The notes under the pieces: generated by a model | Seen by the model: only the letters and a program-made list of their open reading frames with translations | The model's database searches: none | Told to the model about the DNA's origin: nothing | NCBI GenBank assembly: GCA_007922305.1 | Contig: ML677374.1 | Coordinates: forward strand, 11,598,689 to 11,662,688 | Length of the DNA: 64,000 bases | DNA from: Dermatemys mawii | Taxonomy: Eukaryota > Chordata > Testudines > Dermatemydidae | Direction of reading: 5' to 3' | Translations under genes and position numbers: made by a program | Shown: positions 35,991-48,692 of the stretch, one piece after another | Numbering within the stretch: position 1 is the first letter of the stretch | Layout of the letters: each line of letters starts with the position of its first letter

Positions 35991-38900
35991 AAGCAGGGTT
36001 TGTACTCAGAACCTTCAGTTCCAAAACACAGGATTTCCACCACTTGACCTAAAGGAGTAACTCCATGGAAGAAGGAGCAGGCAGCTGACTGCTGTGGGAC
36101 CAGCCAAGGGACGGATGGACAGACACACCACACTTGATTACCTATTACACTAGCATGTGTCACTTAGGAAAAGAAATAACCTGTTCCCATTTGCAGTTCA
36201 TATTGTTGCCCCAAGCATTCTCTCAGATTTGAGCTGGTTACATAACAACTAGAAATGTAGCTGTATGGATAAAGCTATCACTTTCCCAAAATGGAGAGCT
36301 ATGAATTCCCACTTGAAGTTCTTAAAGAATAAGGATTCAACATAAAATACACCATTTCATGAAACAGACACATGACAAGTTATCAGCTATGCAAGTCTGC
36401 CCTTGTATTAAAAATTCAATACGATGACAGGATCTAGGGAAAGTGAAAAAACACACTTCTCAACTCTATATTTATAAGAGTGTTTAAAAGTCAAGATTAT
36501 TGATAGTAGAGTTAAGTTCTGCCTTCAGTGGCATAGACTTGGGTTTCCAATACAGTCCCTTAGCTGTCAAGCTGTGATAATACTTGCCACATTTATATAG
36601 CATTTTCTTTCAGAAGGATTCTAAACAACTCTGCACAAATACAAACAAGTTATAAAAATCAAACAATTGTTCTGCATGAATAAATTTTAGTTATATATTT
36701 TCTGAACAAATTGTTTTTATTGCCAGCAGAATAGGCATTTTCAGAACAATATGTAATGCCTGGCATTACTCAGGAGACAAAAAAAAAAATTTACTAGTAG
36801 ACGGAGAGATCTGAAAAGGGTTTCATACATTTGTCCAGCTTCCAGTGGTAGCCAGTGAGTTAAGAATAGCAAGTGCAGTTGAGCTGTGTTTGAGTTAGTG
36901 AACTGTGTGATGAGGTCATTCATGCAGTTTCCGTCTTAACTCTTTTCTAACTTTCCCTGTTCACTCTTTACTCAACAGGGAGAATAAAAGCAGATAGTAG
37001 AGACTCTACCAGTAGGGCAACTGAGATATTGCCCCACTCATGAGAGAAAGAACATTGAAGTCAGAGCAGTGTACATTTGTCTTCATTCAAATTCTACACA
37101 TCATTCACAATCATTAATTTTAACAAATAGTTCTTTTAGAGGAAGGATTAAGGTGGATGCCTGTGTCACTGTAGGATGTTACGTGAGCCTCTTTGAGTCA
37201 GTAGGGTTCTCTAAAGCCATAGGAAAAGCAGTTTATCATTCTCAACACTGCAGTAAAGGGCATTCCCAAAAGCAATGATGTAATAGGTGGAATAAAGATA
37301 TGTGCAATAGCTACCTGCAGATGAAAGGCAACTAGGAGATGGTGTATGGATGTACTAGTTATTCCTCTGAAAGGACATTGCCCTGAAGACCATAGAGGCT
37401 ATTGGGTTTCCAGATCAACAACATACCAAAGGGATGCCCCAAGGGATTTTGCAGAAGCCTGGCATTCATAAATAAAGCCCTGCACAGATACAAAATTTGT
37501 ATCCGCATTCGACCTGCAGCTACAGCTGTAGATATAAAACAGATATCCACACATTTGCAGAGCTCTGTCCATAAAGAATAAAGAAAATGCTTTGCCCCAT
37601 GGAGAACACAGTGTGCTGCCCTCTTTCTCTTCCCATAGCAATTTTTCTGGGGAGATTACTGTGGCGTTTTTAGAACCAGCTCTCCCTTTCCTCCATAGTC
37701 CTGTTGTTGGGAGCAGCTTCTAGGGACGGTCCTTGGATCATTTTCTTAATCACAGCCCTTCTGACTGCAGCCTTGTTAGGACACTCAGGGTTCAGGAAAG
37801 CTGCTTGTCTCAGTACTACTTTCCCCACCAGTGATCAGGAAATGTGACAGCCTGAAGCTCTGGCAGGAACATGGGAGGCTATGGGGAGATTTTTCCTAAC
37901 AGGCTTGTACAAAACTTACCATAGTGTGCTGCTCAAGCACATCTGCTCAGTCAGATAGCTGCCTAGAAGGCAAAGGAAATGTTATGGCAAACTGAGACAG
38001 GACTGCAAACAGTTTATGAGCAGAAAAAAGGCAGGGGAGGAGGCTAAATGCCTATGAATATTCATTAGAAGTAGTAATTTTGACCAGCTCTGCTTTGAAT
38101 GTGGCATATGCTGGTTATTTAACTGCAGATCCTTGGTCACCTAAGGCAACAGGTAAAACTGGATGTGCCACCTTTTTAACTACACTGACTTCTGATAATT
38201 TAACAGGGCCCCTGGTCGGCCACTCTTATTACCATGGAGTGCTAAGGAGTGGCAGGAAATGAACATCTTTCATTGTTCTAAGCCATGCCCTGGGATCAGC
38301 AGAAGGGCGGCTTTAGAGATAGAACAAAAGACAGCCCAACGTACTTATTGTCTGGAAGGAAGTTGTGCCGATGGCCTCCAAATATAAGAGGATGGAAGGG
38401 AGCAAAACAGGATTCTGAATGCTGTGAGTGCCTTGCCCTGGGAAGACACCGAGGCACCTTCTATTTGTGAATAATCATTACTACGTTCTCTTCTCTTCAC
38501 TACAAAACAAATGCTATACAAGCCTGAACTTCTCAGTAAACTACAGTAAAGTGAGCTGATTAAAATGATATCACAACATTTGGAAGGAGGGGAGCACACA
38601 CTTCAGAAATACCATCTTACATTGATCTGACAGCACCAATTTTAAGCCAAGCTTCCTGACCCATTTTCAGCAGTGTTTTTAGGCAGGAAACTCCTGCAAT
38701 AAGCATTAAAACTTACTGAATGACTGCCCACAAGCACATATATGTGCACACATATTTCACTCAAATAGAACATACACATCCAAAAAGGAAGAAAAGAAGA
38801 GGAAAAGAAAGATTACGAACAGCTGGCTCCTATTTCTGCTCCTTACTATGGCCCAGTTTTAAGGTTAAGGTTTTTAGCTGGGGAAAGTATCTTTGTTAGC

Positions 38901-41900
38901 GATCTCTGAATTGCCTTCAACACAATGGCAAGACTTCCAAGGTTTACCTGACAAAACGAGAAAGACGTGTATTTCAGAGCAGATGTAAATATCATGACGT
39001 ATGGCAGAATAATTAATCACTTCTACTGAAACAGACTGGAATCCTTGAGTAAGTGGCCAGAAATGCAAGTTTTTCTCATTTCAGAAGCTGCAGGGCATCT
39101 ATTTTAAGACACACATTTGTAATATGATTAACACAGAAAGACACTGTTCTTAAAAAAAATATCTGCTACTAGAGATGTAAATAGTCTGATTCAGCTGCAT
39201 TTCTGATTTCTAGAGGTGAACTAGAGAGTCCTGCTCCTAGACAGTTCTAGTGCCCTCTAGAACCTGGATAGATAACTTTCAGATATTTTGCATATTTCAT
39301 GAGTTGATACATCTTGGGTCTATTAACTTAAGAGGCTTGGTGAAAGCAGTTATGTAAGTTTTTCTCTTTTCTGCCATAAGAAAACTAACGTCTAACACAA
39401 ATTATGAAGTGAGTTTTAGGTGTGCAAGTAGGTCAACAGCTCTTTAGCCAGAAGTGTTCATTGGAGGCTGGATGTAACACCCTGTATGCCTATCAGAAAG
39501 GCCCAAGAACAGAAAGGAAACACTCCTTACTTAAAGAAACACCCATACTGGGGAAAATTAAAATTAAAAACACCAAATAGGCTGAAAAAATCTGATAGGG
39601 TGCATCTCAAAGCAATATTGGTGCATGGTAGAAGCCTGCACTTGATTTCTTTTAACATGGGGAAGCTGGTGCGCCTATAGCAACTTCACAATCATGACAA
39701 GTTGGAGGTCTGGGGTCTAGTAGCAGGGAAACTCCAAGACGTCTGGAGAGCTCCACGACTGGAGACTGCAGCCTTCATCCGCTTTCATGGCCATTGAGGT
39801 CCAAGGACTCTTCTGCCTGATCCACTTTTGAGGAGTTGGGGGACTGGACTATGCTTTATCTGGGACCTCCCCTCAGACCTGTTTGCCTTGGGAGACCCTA
39901 TCAGGAACATGAAACTCCTGACAACTTAGCTCTGAGGATCACTGGAACACACAAGACCCTTTATTACTTTTAGGCTACAGCATGAGGTAAAAATCCGTCG
40001 CAAGCATATTGATTTCAACTAACTGTAAGTAGTCATCAGCAACTGATATCAAGTGAAACACACTAACTGAGAATAAGTGGATGGAATGACAGTTCTTTGA
40101 ATCCTGTTTAAAAACAAAATCCAACTGATTCCCAAATGGAAATAGTTGAAAACATGAATAAAATATTACATGGTATCTCTGTTTATTATGTATCAATAGG
40201 TCATTTTTATATATTTAAAACATAGTTAAACAGCAAGGTAATTATACCATTACATTTCAGCAGAAATTTACACCCAAGTCTGAGGGCAAGTTAAATGGAA
40301 TTGGACAAGTACTTAGCTTACACTGAGAAAAGGAGAACAATTTGATATGCAAGATGCAATTTAAGTGATTTCAGTTTGTGCTTAATATGGAAGCTTAAAG
40401 TTTTGCTTACTTTCCTCCCCAAAAGATGGTGAATTAAAGGCCTCCATTTTATTAAAACATGCCCCTCTAACCTTCAGATGAAGCATCGGAGGGAGGAAAA
40501 TGTAATTGTGAGGCAGAAGTCATCTTCACTGCATGAGCTGTACCCTACACGTTCAGGTTCAGGGAATTCTACTTGTCAGTCTTCCTTGATATATCATATA
40601 ACTGGATACCAATTACCCTTAGCAATATTATTCATCCCCATATTCAACTTCATTCCTAAACAACTATTTGAAGTTCTTTGCTGCCCTTTTAATACTGCAA
40701 AGAATAAAATTCGTATTCCAAATTATCTTTCTCACATCCAGAGATTTTGCCATTAATATTTCAGGTTGCAGGAATAGTTTTACCTGGGTTGCTTACTAAT
40801 AACATGATGTTACTCACATACAGAAGTAAGTTATGCAGCTGGGTATGCACTCCAGTACCCAGTTTAGCTTCTCTCTGCTTCTGAAAAAGACCTAAACACT
40901 CAAAGCTCATCTAGAATTTATTTAGAACTGGTGTGTTCTTCGAAACAGGCATGCTGGTTAGTAGGACAGTAACCTTGAATCATAAGTAAATTCACCAGAA
41001 TTGAATTAGAAACAAACTTGACATCTCTACACACCGTGTCAAAAACATTTCAGTAGCACTTCCCACTGCTGGATGTGTTCAGACAGTTCCTCATCAGCTG
41101 CCATTTGGCGCAATCATTTTCAGATCTCAGCTGAAGTTAGATGTGAAGACGTACATTTAGGATGGTTTTAAAAGAGTTCAATTTGTCATTTAAAGTAATT
41201 GTTTATTGCCACTTAAAGTAGGTTACATTTGTGATTTTTGGCCCTGTGCCTGCAATGAACTCCCTACAAGTGGAATCCTGTATCCACACCTGACCCCATT
41301 TAATTAAGTTTAGTTCTACCTGTACAAAACACAATCCTGCACTGAGACTTTACAGGGTGTATCTACACAGCAAAGCTAAACCCATGAAAGCCAGATCTGG
41401 CTGCAGAGATGTTTCAGTGCTGTTCAGCCTTCCATTTACCTGTGGTTCCTCATAATTATTTTAATAGCCTAGTTTAAAAATAGCATTTTGCATATAAGGG
41501 CAACATTTTGGGGTACATAAAGTTTGGAACCAAATCAATAGTTCAGCCCTTAAATATGTAGCCAGCTTTCCAGAGGTGCAGCTCAAAAAGCAGCAAAAGT
41601 CACTCATCTGGAGCTGTAACTTACAGTCCTCCAGAAGCTGGAGAACTCAGCTGACTCGGTTTGAATGTCTGAGACAGCTATGCCATGCCATCAAGAGGAA
41701 CACAGAACATTTGGGGTTCTGAATGTAGTTTGCACAGTATGTTCTGAGCAATGAAATTCCAAACTTAAGCCATGTGAACACAGAAGTCCTTAATAAAGAT
41801 ATAACAGGAGCTAAAGTAACACATTTGGCTCTCCATAGAAATGAATTTTACCCACTGTGAATACCTATAATAAATCCCTAATAAGTGTATGCCCTTTAGC

Positions 41901-42732
41901 TATGGATTTAGTATGATTTAGCTATGGATAACAGAGTTATTCTTTAGTCTTTCACTGGTGTAGCTCTGTTGACTTCATTGCCAGTTTATATTAGCTGAGG
42001 ATCTGATTCACTATTTCCACATCCAAGTTCTTGTCAACCTAGTTTGTGAATTTGGGTTTTTGAACAAGCCTTTTTTGTTTTAAAGCAATGCCTTTTAAAA
42101 GCCATACTCATCAGTCTAACAGAGCGCACAGTCAGTGATCTGATTAGGAGATGCTCCGGACAAGTCTTTTGAGATTCGTGTTTGCGTACATTTCAGACAC
42201 TGCTCACTCTCACAATCAGTTTCTGAAATCTCAAGTCTTCCTCCTGGGTCACATGCCTACTTCAAGTTGTAGTTGAGGTATCTACATTTCTATAAGCCTA
42301 ATTACCCTGAGGAGTATGTATTTCTTCCGAGACATCAGGAAAGTGATGTGCTAAAAACTTGCTCCTTCTACCACTTCTTGCTGCATGACCCTGGTGATGC
42401 TGTTTGAAGGAGGTGCTTTTTCATTTGGAAAGATATATTTGCCTTCAATTCCTGAATTGCCTAAAAACACTGCGGCAGATCTTACAAGGTTTACCTGACA
42501 CCTTGAGTTAACACACTATTTCTTAACAGACCTACAGGGTGCGGGGAAGTTGGAGGAGTAATGAAGTTTTCATGGGGAAGAAATCAACCCAACAGAACTG
42601 TCAAGTACAATTAAACGGTTGTAAGGGGAAAAATGAAAGCTATCTGTGAAGTAATGGGGTAGCTTGAGGGCACCAGCCTGGAAGCGTTGAACTGCTCTCC
42701 CCACACACACACAACTTTATCATTGTTGCTAT
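35991..42732. other. Long non-coding stretch
   Basis: A MIR fragment lies near 36585-36640 ('tttatatagcattttctttc'). A repeat-like block occurs at 39690-39950 ('gggaaactccaagacgtctgg' to 'gctctgaggatcactgg'), class unknown. A Harbinger-type end ('gggtgtatctacacagcaaag') is at 41354, and half a fold-back element at 41951-42015. No open frame above 92 codons; none is recognised. Confidence 0.4.
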
Positions 42733-43275
42733 TTGCACCAGGTCTCAGACATGCAAACCAGAGCGACGACCAGCGGTAGGGTAGAGAAAAAAATTCCGCG
42801 TATCCAGTGCAGGAACAGCAATGATCAAAGTGAGAATTCTAGCGGGGCCTTTGTAAAGGAAGCACAGAATCAGCCAATTTGTGAGCAGTCTGATAGAGTC
42901 AAAGCCCGCTTAAAGTCGAAGCTTGTTTCCAAGCACTGCGCTCTGCAGATTACAATACCAGTGAGAATAACTTGGCTCACAAATGCTGTTCTTATAGTGA
43001 AATTTCCTCATGTTGCTCTATTAGCTAACTTTGATATAAAAGGCCCAACTAGTTTGCCCTGCACTGTGCAAACTTATTCATGCCACAGCAAATGCAAGTT
43101 GGACCTAAAAATGCTGCCAGATCAGAATGGTTGCGCTGGTATAAACGATGACACAAGGCGCATGATAAAAGGTGGACCCAGCCCACAGCATTTCATGCAA
43201 AATGAAGCTGCAAATGGTTTAGGGGAGAACGATTATGAAAGGTATACGCAGAAAAGATTTTCTGGAGAAAAGTGA
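42733..43275 (+). CDS. Unrecognised 180-codon ORF (doubtful)
   Basis: The second longest open frame on the plus strand, with a start at 42733 and a second Met at codon 7, ending TGA. The predicted protein is polar and basic, with Cys scattered through residues 26-134 (for example ...HCALQITIP..., ...YSCHSKCKLDL...), and no domain is recognised. A plausible acceptor 'tgttgctatttgcaccag' ends at 42741, inside the frame. The DNA carries more CpG than its flanks. A chance open frame this long is not surprising in 128 kb of two-strand sequence, so this is listed as doubtful. Confidence 0.15.
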   Translation: MHQVSDMQTRATTSGRVEKKIPRIQCRNSNDQSENSSGAFVKEAQNQPICEQSDRVKARLKSKLVSKHCALQITIPVRITWLTNAVLIVKFPHVALLANFDIKGPTSLPCTVQTYSCHSKCKLDLKMLPDQNGCAGINDDTRRMIKGGPSPQHFMQNEAANGLGENDYERYTQKRFSGEK

Positions 43276-43740
43276 CAAGCGAGCTGTTCCAGGTGGGAGG
43301 AGATAGAGAGGAAAAGCCTCTTGTACCAACTGTGGCAAAAAGGGGGAAAAAATGTTAGCAAGGGCATTATGGGGTCAAGGCTGCAGACCAGGCCAATGCG
43401 GGGCTGTGTCACCACACTGCTTTGCGGCTGTCACTCCCAACCTTGGACGTTCACAGTCAGCCTACAACCATGCAGAGCAGAATGAGTGTGCGCGCACCTT
43501 GGGCTGTCACTGAGAAGAGGAGACCTCAGCCGCCTGACCACAGCCCCACCCAGACACCTGGCCTCCAGCTCTATCCATTTCTCTCCCACTAGCAGGCTTT
43601 TCCACTCCCACTGCCTTAGCTCTTGACCTCTCACCATTGCTACTGCCACATTGACCTGTATTAACTTTCTGTACCATTGTGGGTCAGGCAGTGCATGTAA
43701 TTCCATGTCGGGGGCAGTGACCACAGCCGGGAACTAAGAA
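43276..43740. other. Non-coding stretch, GC-richer
   Basis: No repeat or gene recognised. The 97-codon minus-strand frame at 43431-43724 has no motif. Confidence 0.4.
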
Positions 43741-44290
43741 CAGTGCAGGGTGATTAGGCAAATTCACACTGAGAGGAACCATGCCCTGGAAAGACACAAA
43801 CATACTGGGCTAGACAAGATCATTCAGTGACCAGCCAACAAAGAAAGGACTTTGGAGTATAAACTGATTCAGGATCTTCTTTCTGATTCATCAAATGGAC
43901 AGGACTGTCTGTCCAAGGGGAAGGTGGCATTCCTGGCTGAAAGGGCTTGGCAGGACTTTGGCCTTCCTTCAGAGACCCCTGTAAGACTGTTGGGGTGACC
44001 TCCAATAAGCTTCTTAGCACATGTGTAGGTTCTTTGTATCGTTTTTAAATAGGTTTTCTCTGCAATGTTTTCACCTTTAGAATAAAATGTGCTTGCTTAA
44101 AAATAACTACGTGGTAACTTATAACTGAAGGCAATAACACGGTTCATAGCTTCTGAGGAGAAAGCGAAGCGTGGATTCTGGCCTGTCTCGTCAGTTTGGC
44201 TTGTTGGGAAGAATAGAGTGTAGGCAGGGAACTGTGCAGCCTGGAAAACCTGACTCAGGAGGGAGGAAGACACATGTCTCTATCCAATAA
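43741..44290 (+). mobile_element. LTR-like element with AATAAA
   Basis: Contains 'ccctgtaagactgttggggtg', then 'cacctttagaataaaatgtg' with AATAAA near 44082, then 'cttgcttaaaaataactacg', 'gtggtaacttataactg' and 'gcaataacacggttcatag'. This order matches the R-U5 part of a turtle retroviral LTR as recalled from memory. No boundaries were fixed and no gag, pol or env frame is nearby, so it may be a solo LTR. Confidence 0.4.
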
Positions 44291-44744
44291 AGGTGATGAC
44301 GGCTGAGAAGCTGGGAGCCCTTTGGGGGACAATGGAGGAGGAATACAGTGCAGTTGTGACAACAGTGTCCTTGCTCAACGGGCCAAACCTCTATCAGTCA
44401 GTATCACCAACCCAAAACCTCTCTCTCCAGACCTCTCCCAAGGCCACACACTATGCTCCCACACTGGGACTTCTTGGCTTGCATTTTCTGTCTCTCTGGT
44501 CCTGCTTTCTGCGCTCTCCCTCTCCCGCCACTGTCTCCCCCCTTAGCCAAATACCATCCAGCAAAAAGCCCTCCACCCACAAAGTTAAAATGCTGGGTGT
44601 ACTCACATATGTCTTTGTTTTAAGGGGCACTTAGCTCTTATGCTTAACCCATAACAACAAGAGTTAATGCAACTCCCATCACCATGCATTGTGGGCACCT
44701 AACTGGTAAGTGTTGCAACATTGAGTCTAAGACTTCTTTGTGGG
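44291..44744. other. Non-coding stretch
   Basis: Overlapping 74- and 113-codon plus-strand frames in CT-rich DNA; no motif recognised. Confidence 0.4.
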
Positions 44745-44892
44745 TTTAGCTCCAAGCCACTCTGTGTCTTAGTTCCCCAGCTGTAAAATGGACATAATAG
44801 CACTGCCCTACTTCGTAGGTGTCTTGTGGGGAGAACACATTAGAGATTGCAAGAAACTCTGATACTGCTGAAATGGGGGCCATATAAGCACC
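44745..44892 (+). repeat. MIR SINE relic
   Basis: 'gtgtcttagttccccagctg', 'taaaatggacataatag' and 'gggggccatataagcacc' in plus MIR order. Confidence 0.6.
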
Positions 44893-46459
44893 TTACATTT
44901 CAGAACACATGGCTTCTATTTACCCCACGTGAGGGAAGACTGAGACAAAGTGATATCTGTACATTCATACTGTAAATGATTCCAGGGAATTTCAAGGGAG
45001 ATTTGAGGTTCTGATCCAATTCTAGTCTAAGTAAAGTGAAAAATAAAAAAACTATAACATTGCAGTCCTCAAGTTTTAGCTTAAAAATAATTTTTTCTTT
45101 AAAGTTATGAGCTAAAAGTGAAACTGATGAATCCTTAAACATAATATATAATCTTTCTTCTCTCCTCACAAGTTCCTCTTCCTTTGTTAGTTCAGTCTGA
45201 CATCTTTCCCAAAAGTCTCTTGACGACAGCCTGTTCCTTCGGGTCTGTCCCCCTTATCCTCTCCCCTTGCAATACAGTTTTCGATTTAAAAAGAAAGGGG
45301 AAATGTTGATATTAAAAATGAAAAAGAAATGCATGTGTGTGATGAAAATGGTGTGCTTCTATAGAAACTGTCAAACAGATGAAACGTCTTATATCTGTCA
45401 CACTATGAGAAAAATATGTCTTTAAAATTCCATGACAACTGCAGAATGAGGTAGAACGTGAAATTGCCTACGCTGGTAGAATTGATTATTATTCACGTGG
45501 ATTCTGCTTAAGAAATCATTAACCTCTGTCAGACCATGCACCTGTGCAGCCACAAGCAGTTTGAATGGGGAAACACTGGACAAACTCTGTTTTCTAAAAG
45601 TGCTGGGGCAGCCACTAGCAGACTACAGAACAGATAGCAAACATTTTCCCCCTCCTAACAAAATAGTGAGTCAGTGCCACAGAGTAAGGTTTTGGAGGAG
45701 CGGGGTGAACTCCCCACAGGGAATGTTGTACCTTCTGGAGGATTTAATCATCAAATGTTCTACAACCTCCACTCTGCTGGGGTTGGGGGAGTTGGTCCCT
45801 CACACAGCTGGGAGTTCAGCTGAGGCCTCCTCTCCCGAACAGAGCAAGTTTATCTGGAGATAAGGAGTTGGGAAGGAGAGAGGCCTCAGCCCAGCTGAAG
45901 GGCTGTGGCAGACCCTCCAACGGGAGACTGGCATGTGGCCCTTTGCCAAGGAGTACAAGGCATGGCAGCTCAGTACAGCCCTGTAGGCTTGGTTAAATCA
46001 ATACTACAATGAATAAGGGTGGTGGGCTGCAAACTCTACAGAGGACACACATGTCTGGACCCAATCTTGTCCACAAATCTGCAAGTTGGCTGTTATCCAC
46101 CACATACCATCACTGCACTGCTCAAAATCCCTGCCTCAAAGGGGTCTTTCCACAGGGGAAGCATGGATTCTGCTGATGCGCTCAACCCTGGAAATTTCAG
46201 CAGTGGCTGGACACAAGCCAAGTTGCATGCTCAGAGGCCGAAGACTTCCCTAATGTAGACAGGCAAAGATTTTCACAAATCATTTTGTGACTATGGGTAT
46301 TTTTCCCAGCGCTGGAGTCATAACTACACCTGCACGTTAATGCTGCCGCAGTGGTAAACATACCCGTTTGTGGATGACTTTCAGCTTCTTCATTTGTTGC
46401 TGTTCTTTTTGACTGAGAGTCCCCCATTTCCTCCCTTGTACGTTTAAACATATCCATGA
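44893..46459. other. Non-coding stretch
   Basis: 45300-45540 looks unique and repeat-free. A Harbinger-like scrap ('cctaatgtagacaggcaaag') lies near 46248. No gene recognised. Confidence 0.4.
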
Positions 46460-46960
46460 GTGGGTAAGATGGGCAGAGGCCTGGGGAGTGTCACAGACCG
46501 GCAAACAGTAGCAAGACCCCCACCCGCAGTGGGAAAGAGGCGTGAAACGGAGAAGTTTCACCCAGGGTGCCAGCTGCTTTGGAACCCAGCTCATGCTGCC
46601 AAGCCCCACGCCTTGTCTGCCCCTCCCCCGCCAGCCCCACTGCTGGCTCCTGCCTCTGGCACCCCACAGCTGCCTGCAACAGGGACTGCTGCAGAGACTC
46701 CCCCCAAGAGCCCAGGCACAGGAGAAGGAAGGAGGGTCTCTGGCTCTGGTTCTCCCCAACAGCAGCCCGGTGAGTCCTCCCTCCTGCAGCTGGTTGAATA
46801 ACAAACGAACCCAAGGGCTGGAAGCAGAGCGCAGCGCCCTGGCCACGGAGTGCAAAGTCACTCCTCCATCCTGCAGTGGGCAAACAACACTCGCTCCCTG
46901 AGCTGCCTCATCCCCTGGAGGACCAGCCCAAGAGCGAACCAGGTGAGGAGCAAGAGGTTT
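46460..46960. other. GC-rich patch with overlapping ORFs and two good plus-strand donors
   Basis: GC content rises sharply, giving overlapping open frames of 113, 119, 130 and 211 codons on both strands. That is the signature of GC-rich non-coding DNA rather than of a gene. Two strong plus-strand donors occur, 'cagcccg|gtgagtcc' at 46769/46770 and 'gaaccag|gtgagg' at 46942/46943. CpG is only moderately frequent, so this is a weaker candidate promoter than the island at 59 kb. It could also be a GC-rich repeat not recognised here. Confidence 0.35.
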
Positions 46961-47570
46961 CTGCACAATCACACTTCTGGGTCTCGCTCACACTGCACTC
47001 CTTAGACCACCACCATCCCTGCCTGCCGCTTTTCAGCTCCCCTAATCTCCAAGATCAACTCTGATTCCCTCTCCAACTACGCTTAGGGGTGGTCGGTATG
47101 CTGCAATCCATTCTGCCTTCATGGATTTCACAACACTGGGCCCATCCAGCAACATCTCCGCTCTGGTGAGTGGTTCCCTCTTAGCATAGGCTGAATTACG
47201 CAGTATGTGATTCTGCAATCAACTACGTTTCATTACATTGTTCCCTCGGAGGGGATAGTCACACCAGGTGCTTTTTACGGTAAATTGCATGCCTGACACG
47301 ACATACTTGACCACTAAGAAGCAAGCGATTACCATGCTAGCACTCAAAAGCTAACGTTCGAAATCATGTGAACATCTTCCACCTGACAAGAAATAAAAAC
47401 GAAAGGGGAGCATTTTGTTTCCAGAAAATGTAAAATATATTTAATTCAAGCAATAAATCTGAGTTTTTGTCTTTACTACAGTTACACCTAGGCTATTTTA
47501 CTCATTTGTACTGAATGCTTCCGTCACTTTCTTACCATTACGCTGTACTGGCTTACTTTCACCTCTGATA
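46961..47570. other. Non-coding stretch
   Basis: A further donor-like 'cgctctg|gtgagtgg' sits near 47165. No gene or repeat recognised. Confidence 0.4.
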
Positions 47571-47729
47571 GTAGCCCTAATTTTAGCTCCAATCACCTAC
47601 CAGTAGGAACTGTAACCCTAGGATGGAAAGCCCTACCCATGGGAAACCTAAATCTAGGACAGAGAACCCTACACATACAAACCTTACCTATAGCTCCAAG
47701 TACCCTATTCATAGGAACCCTAACTCTAC
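47571..47729 (+). repeat. Minisatellite, 36-bp period, telomere-like units
   Basis: Units start at 47571 (35 bp), 47606, 47642 and 47678 (36 bp each), plus a partial unit from 47714. Each has an 'aacccta' or related 5' part and a 'ccctacccata'-like 3' part, for example 'ggaactgtaaccctaggatg' in the second unit. The units are diverged, so the array is old. Confidence 0.8.
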
Positions 47730-48006
47730 TATTCTCATTTGGTGGCATTTGGCACCAACTTCAACTGCCATTGAGTAACTAAACAATTCTGCAAGGCAAT
47801 GGGGAATTGGGCCCCCATTGTATATAACAGAGGGGTGTTTTTTTAAACCCTTTGAACTTTTTACATCTACTGCTTGTGAAATAGTGGGGGAAGAGTGAGG
47901 AATGAAGACTAGGGAGCTGAGGCATGCATTCAGCAAAAGGGGGAATATAAAATCTAATAGGGCCATCTGGGGCCAATAAAGGCTAATAAAAAAAATTTGA
48001 CAGTAG

Positions 48007-48290
48007 AGTCAAGAACAAAATGTAGGTATTATCAAATCAATTGTGAGGGATAAACCTACTGGGTTTGTGAATCCTATTCAATTAGCTGAGTGGATTAAGA
48101 GGAGAGTTGGGGATATTTGTAAAGCCAGAAGATCGCAAGGGGCTAATTTGCTGGTGAAGTGTAAAAATGAAGTGAAAGCAAAGGAGAGAGAAGTGAAAGG
48201 AAATGAGAGAGATTACGAGCGTGTGAGGGGGCAGAGCAGAGAGGGGGATGGCAACAGGTGTGCTTCAACTCAATATGATTTTCAGTAAGA
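48007..48290 (+). pseudogene. Possible LINE ORF1 (nucleic-acid-binding, gag-like) relic
   Basis: An open frame runs from after the TAG at 48004 to 48288. Its middle reads NPIQLAEWIKRRVGDICKAR, then GANLLVKCKN. This resembles, from memory, a segment in the gag-like ORF1 proteins of non-LTR retrotransposons (NP..L...I...G.I..A......G.LLV.CKN). The downstream part is a Lys/Glu/Arg-rich low-complexity run (KAKEREVKGNERDYERVRG). No zinc-knuckle Cys residues or ORF2 follow. If right, it is a fragment; identity is tentative. Confidence 0.4.
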
Positions 48291-48688
48291 CTTGTGCTGC
48301 TAAATTCCTTTTATCATGTTACTAGCCCAACAAGAAAAAGAAAGCAGATGAGAGAAGTTTCAACGGGGTGAAGGTAAAGGCATGTAGCTTTTCATACTGC
48401 AAACAGTATGTTTTCAGAGTCCTAGGGCAGAATCTGAGAAAAAGTTTGTCTTTGTGTCTTGTCAAGTAGATAGAAGCATTGCCCAGTAGATCATTTATAC
48501 TGCCTTTGTAAACCGCCTGCATTAAGTCCTGCACATTGACACAGTTAATCTGTGGGTTAATTAGGTATGCACTGAAATCCATTGAAAAGAAAGAGACCAC
48601 CACCACCATAAGGGCAGGAACTGGTTGCCTGTAATGAATTTTATTACGTTGTGCCACAGCTTCCCAGTCCCTGACAATTACTCAGTGT
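48291..48688. other. Non-coding stretch
   Basis: A 111-codon minus-strand frame (48322-48657) shows no recognised domain. Confidence 0.4.
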
Positions 48689-48692
48689 ATAC

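Noticed and set aside
46337..46972. 211-codon minus-strand ORF
   Set aside because: GC-rich patch with four overlapping long frames on both strands and no recognisable domain; compositional artefact.
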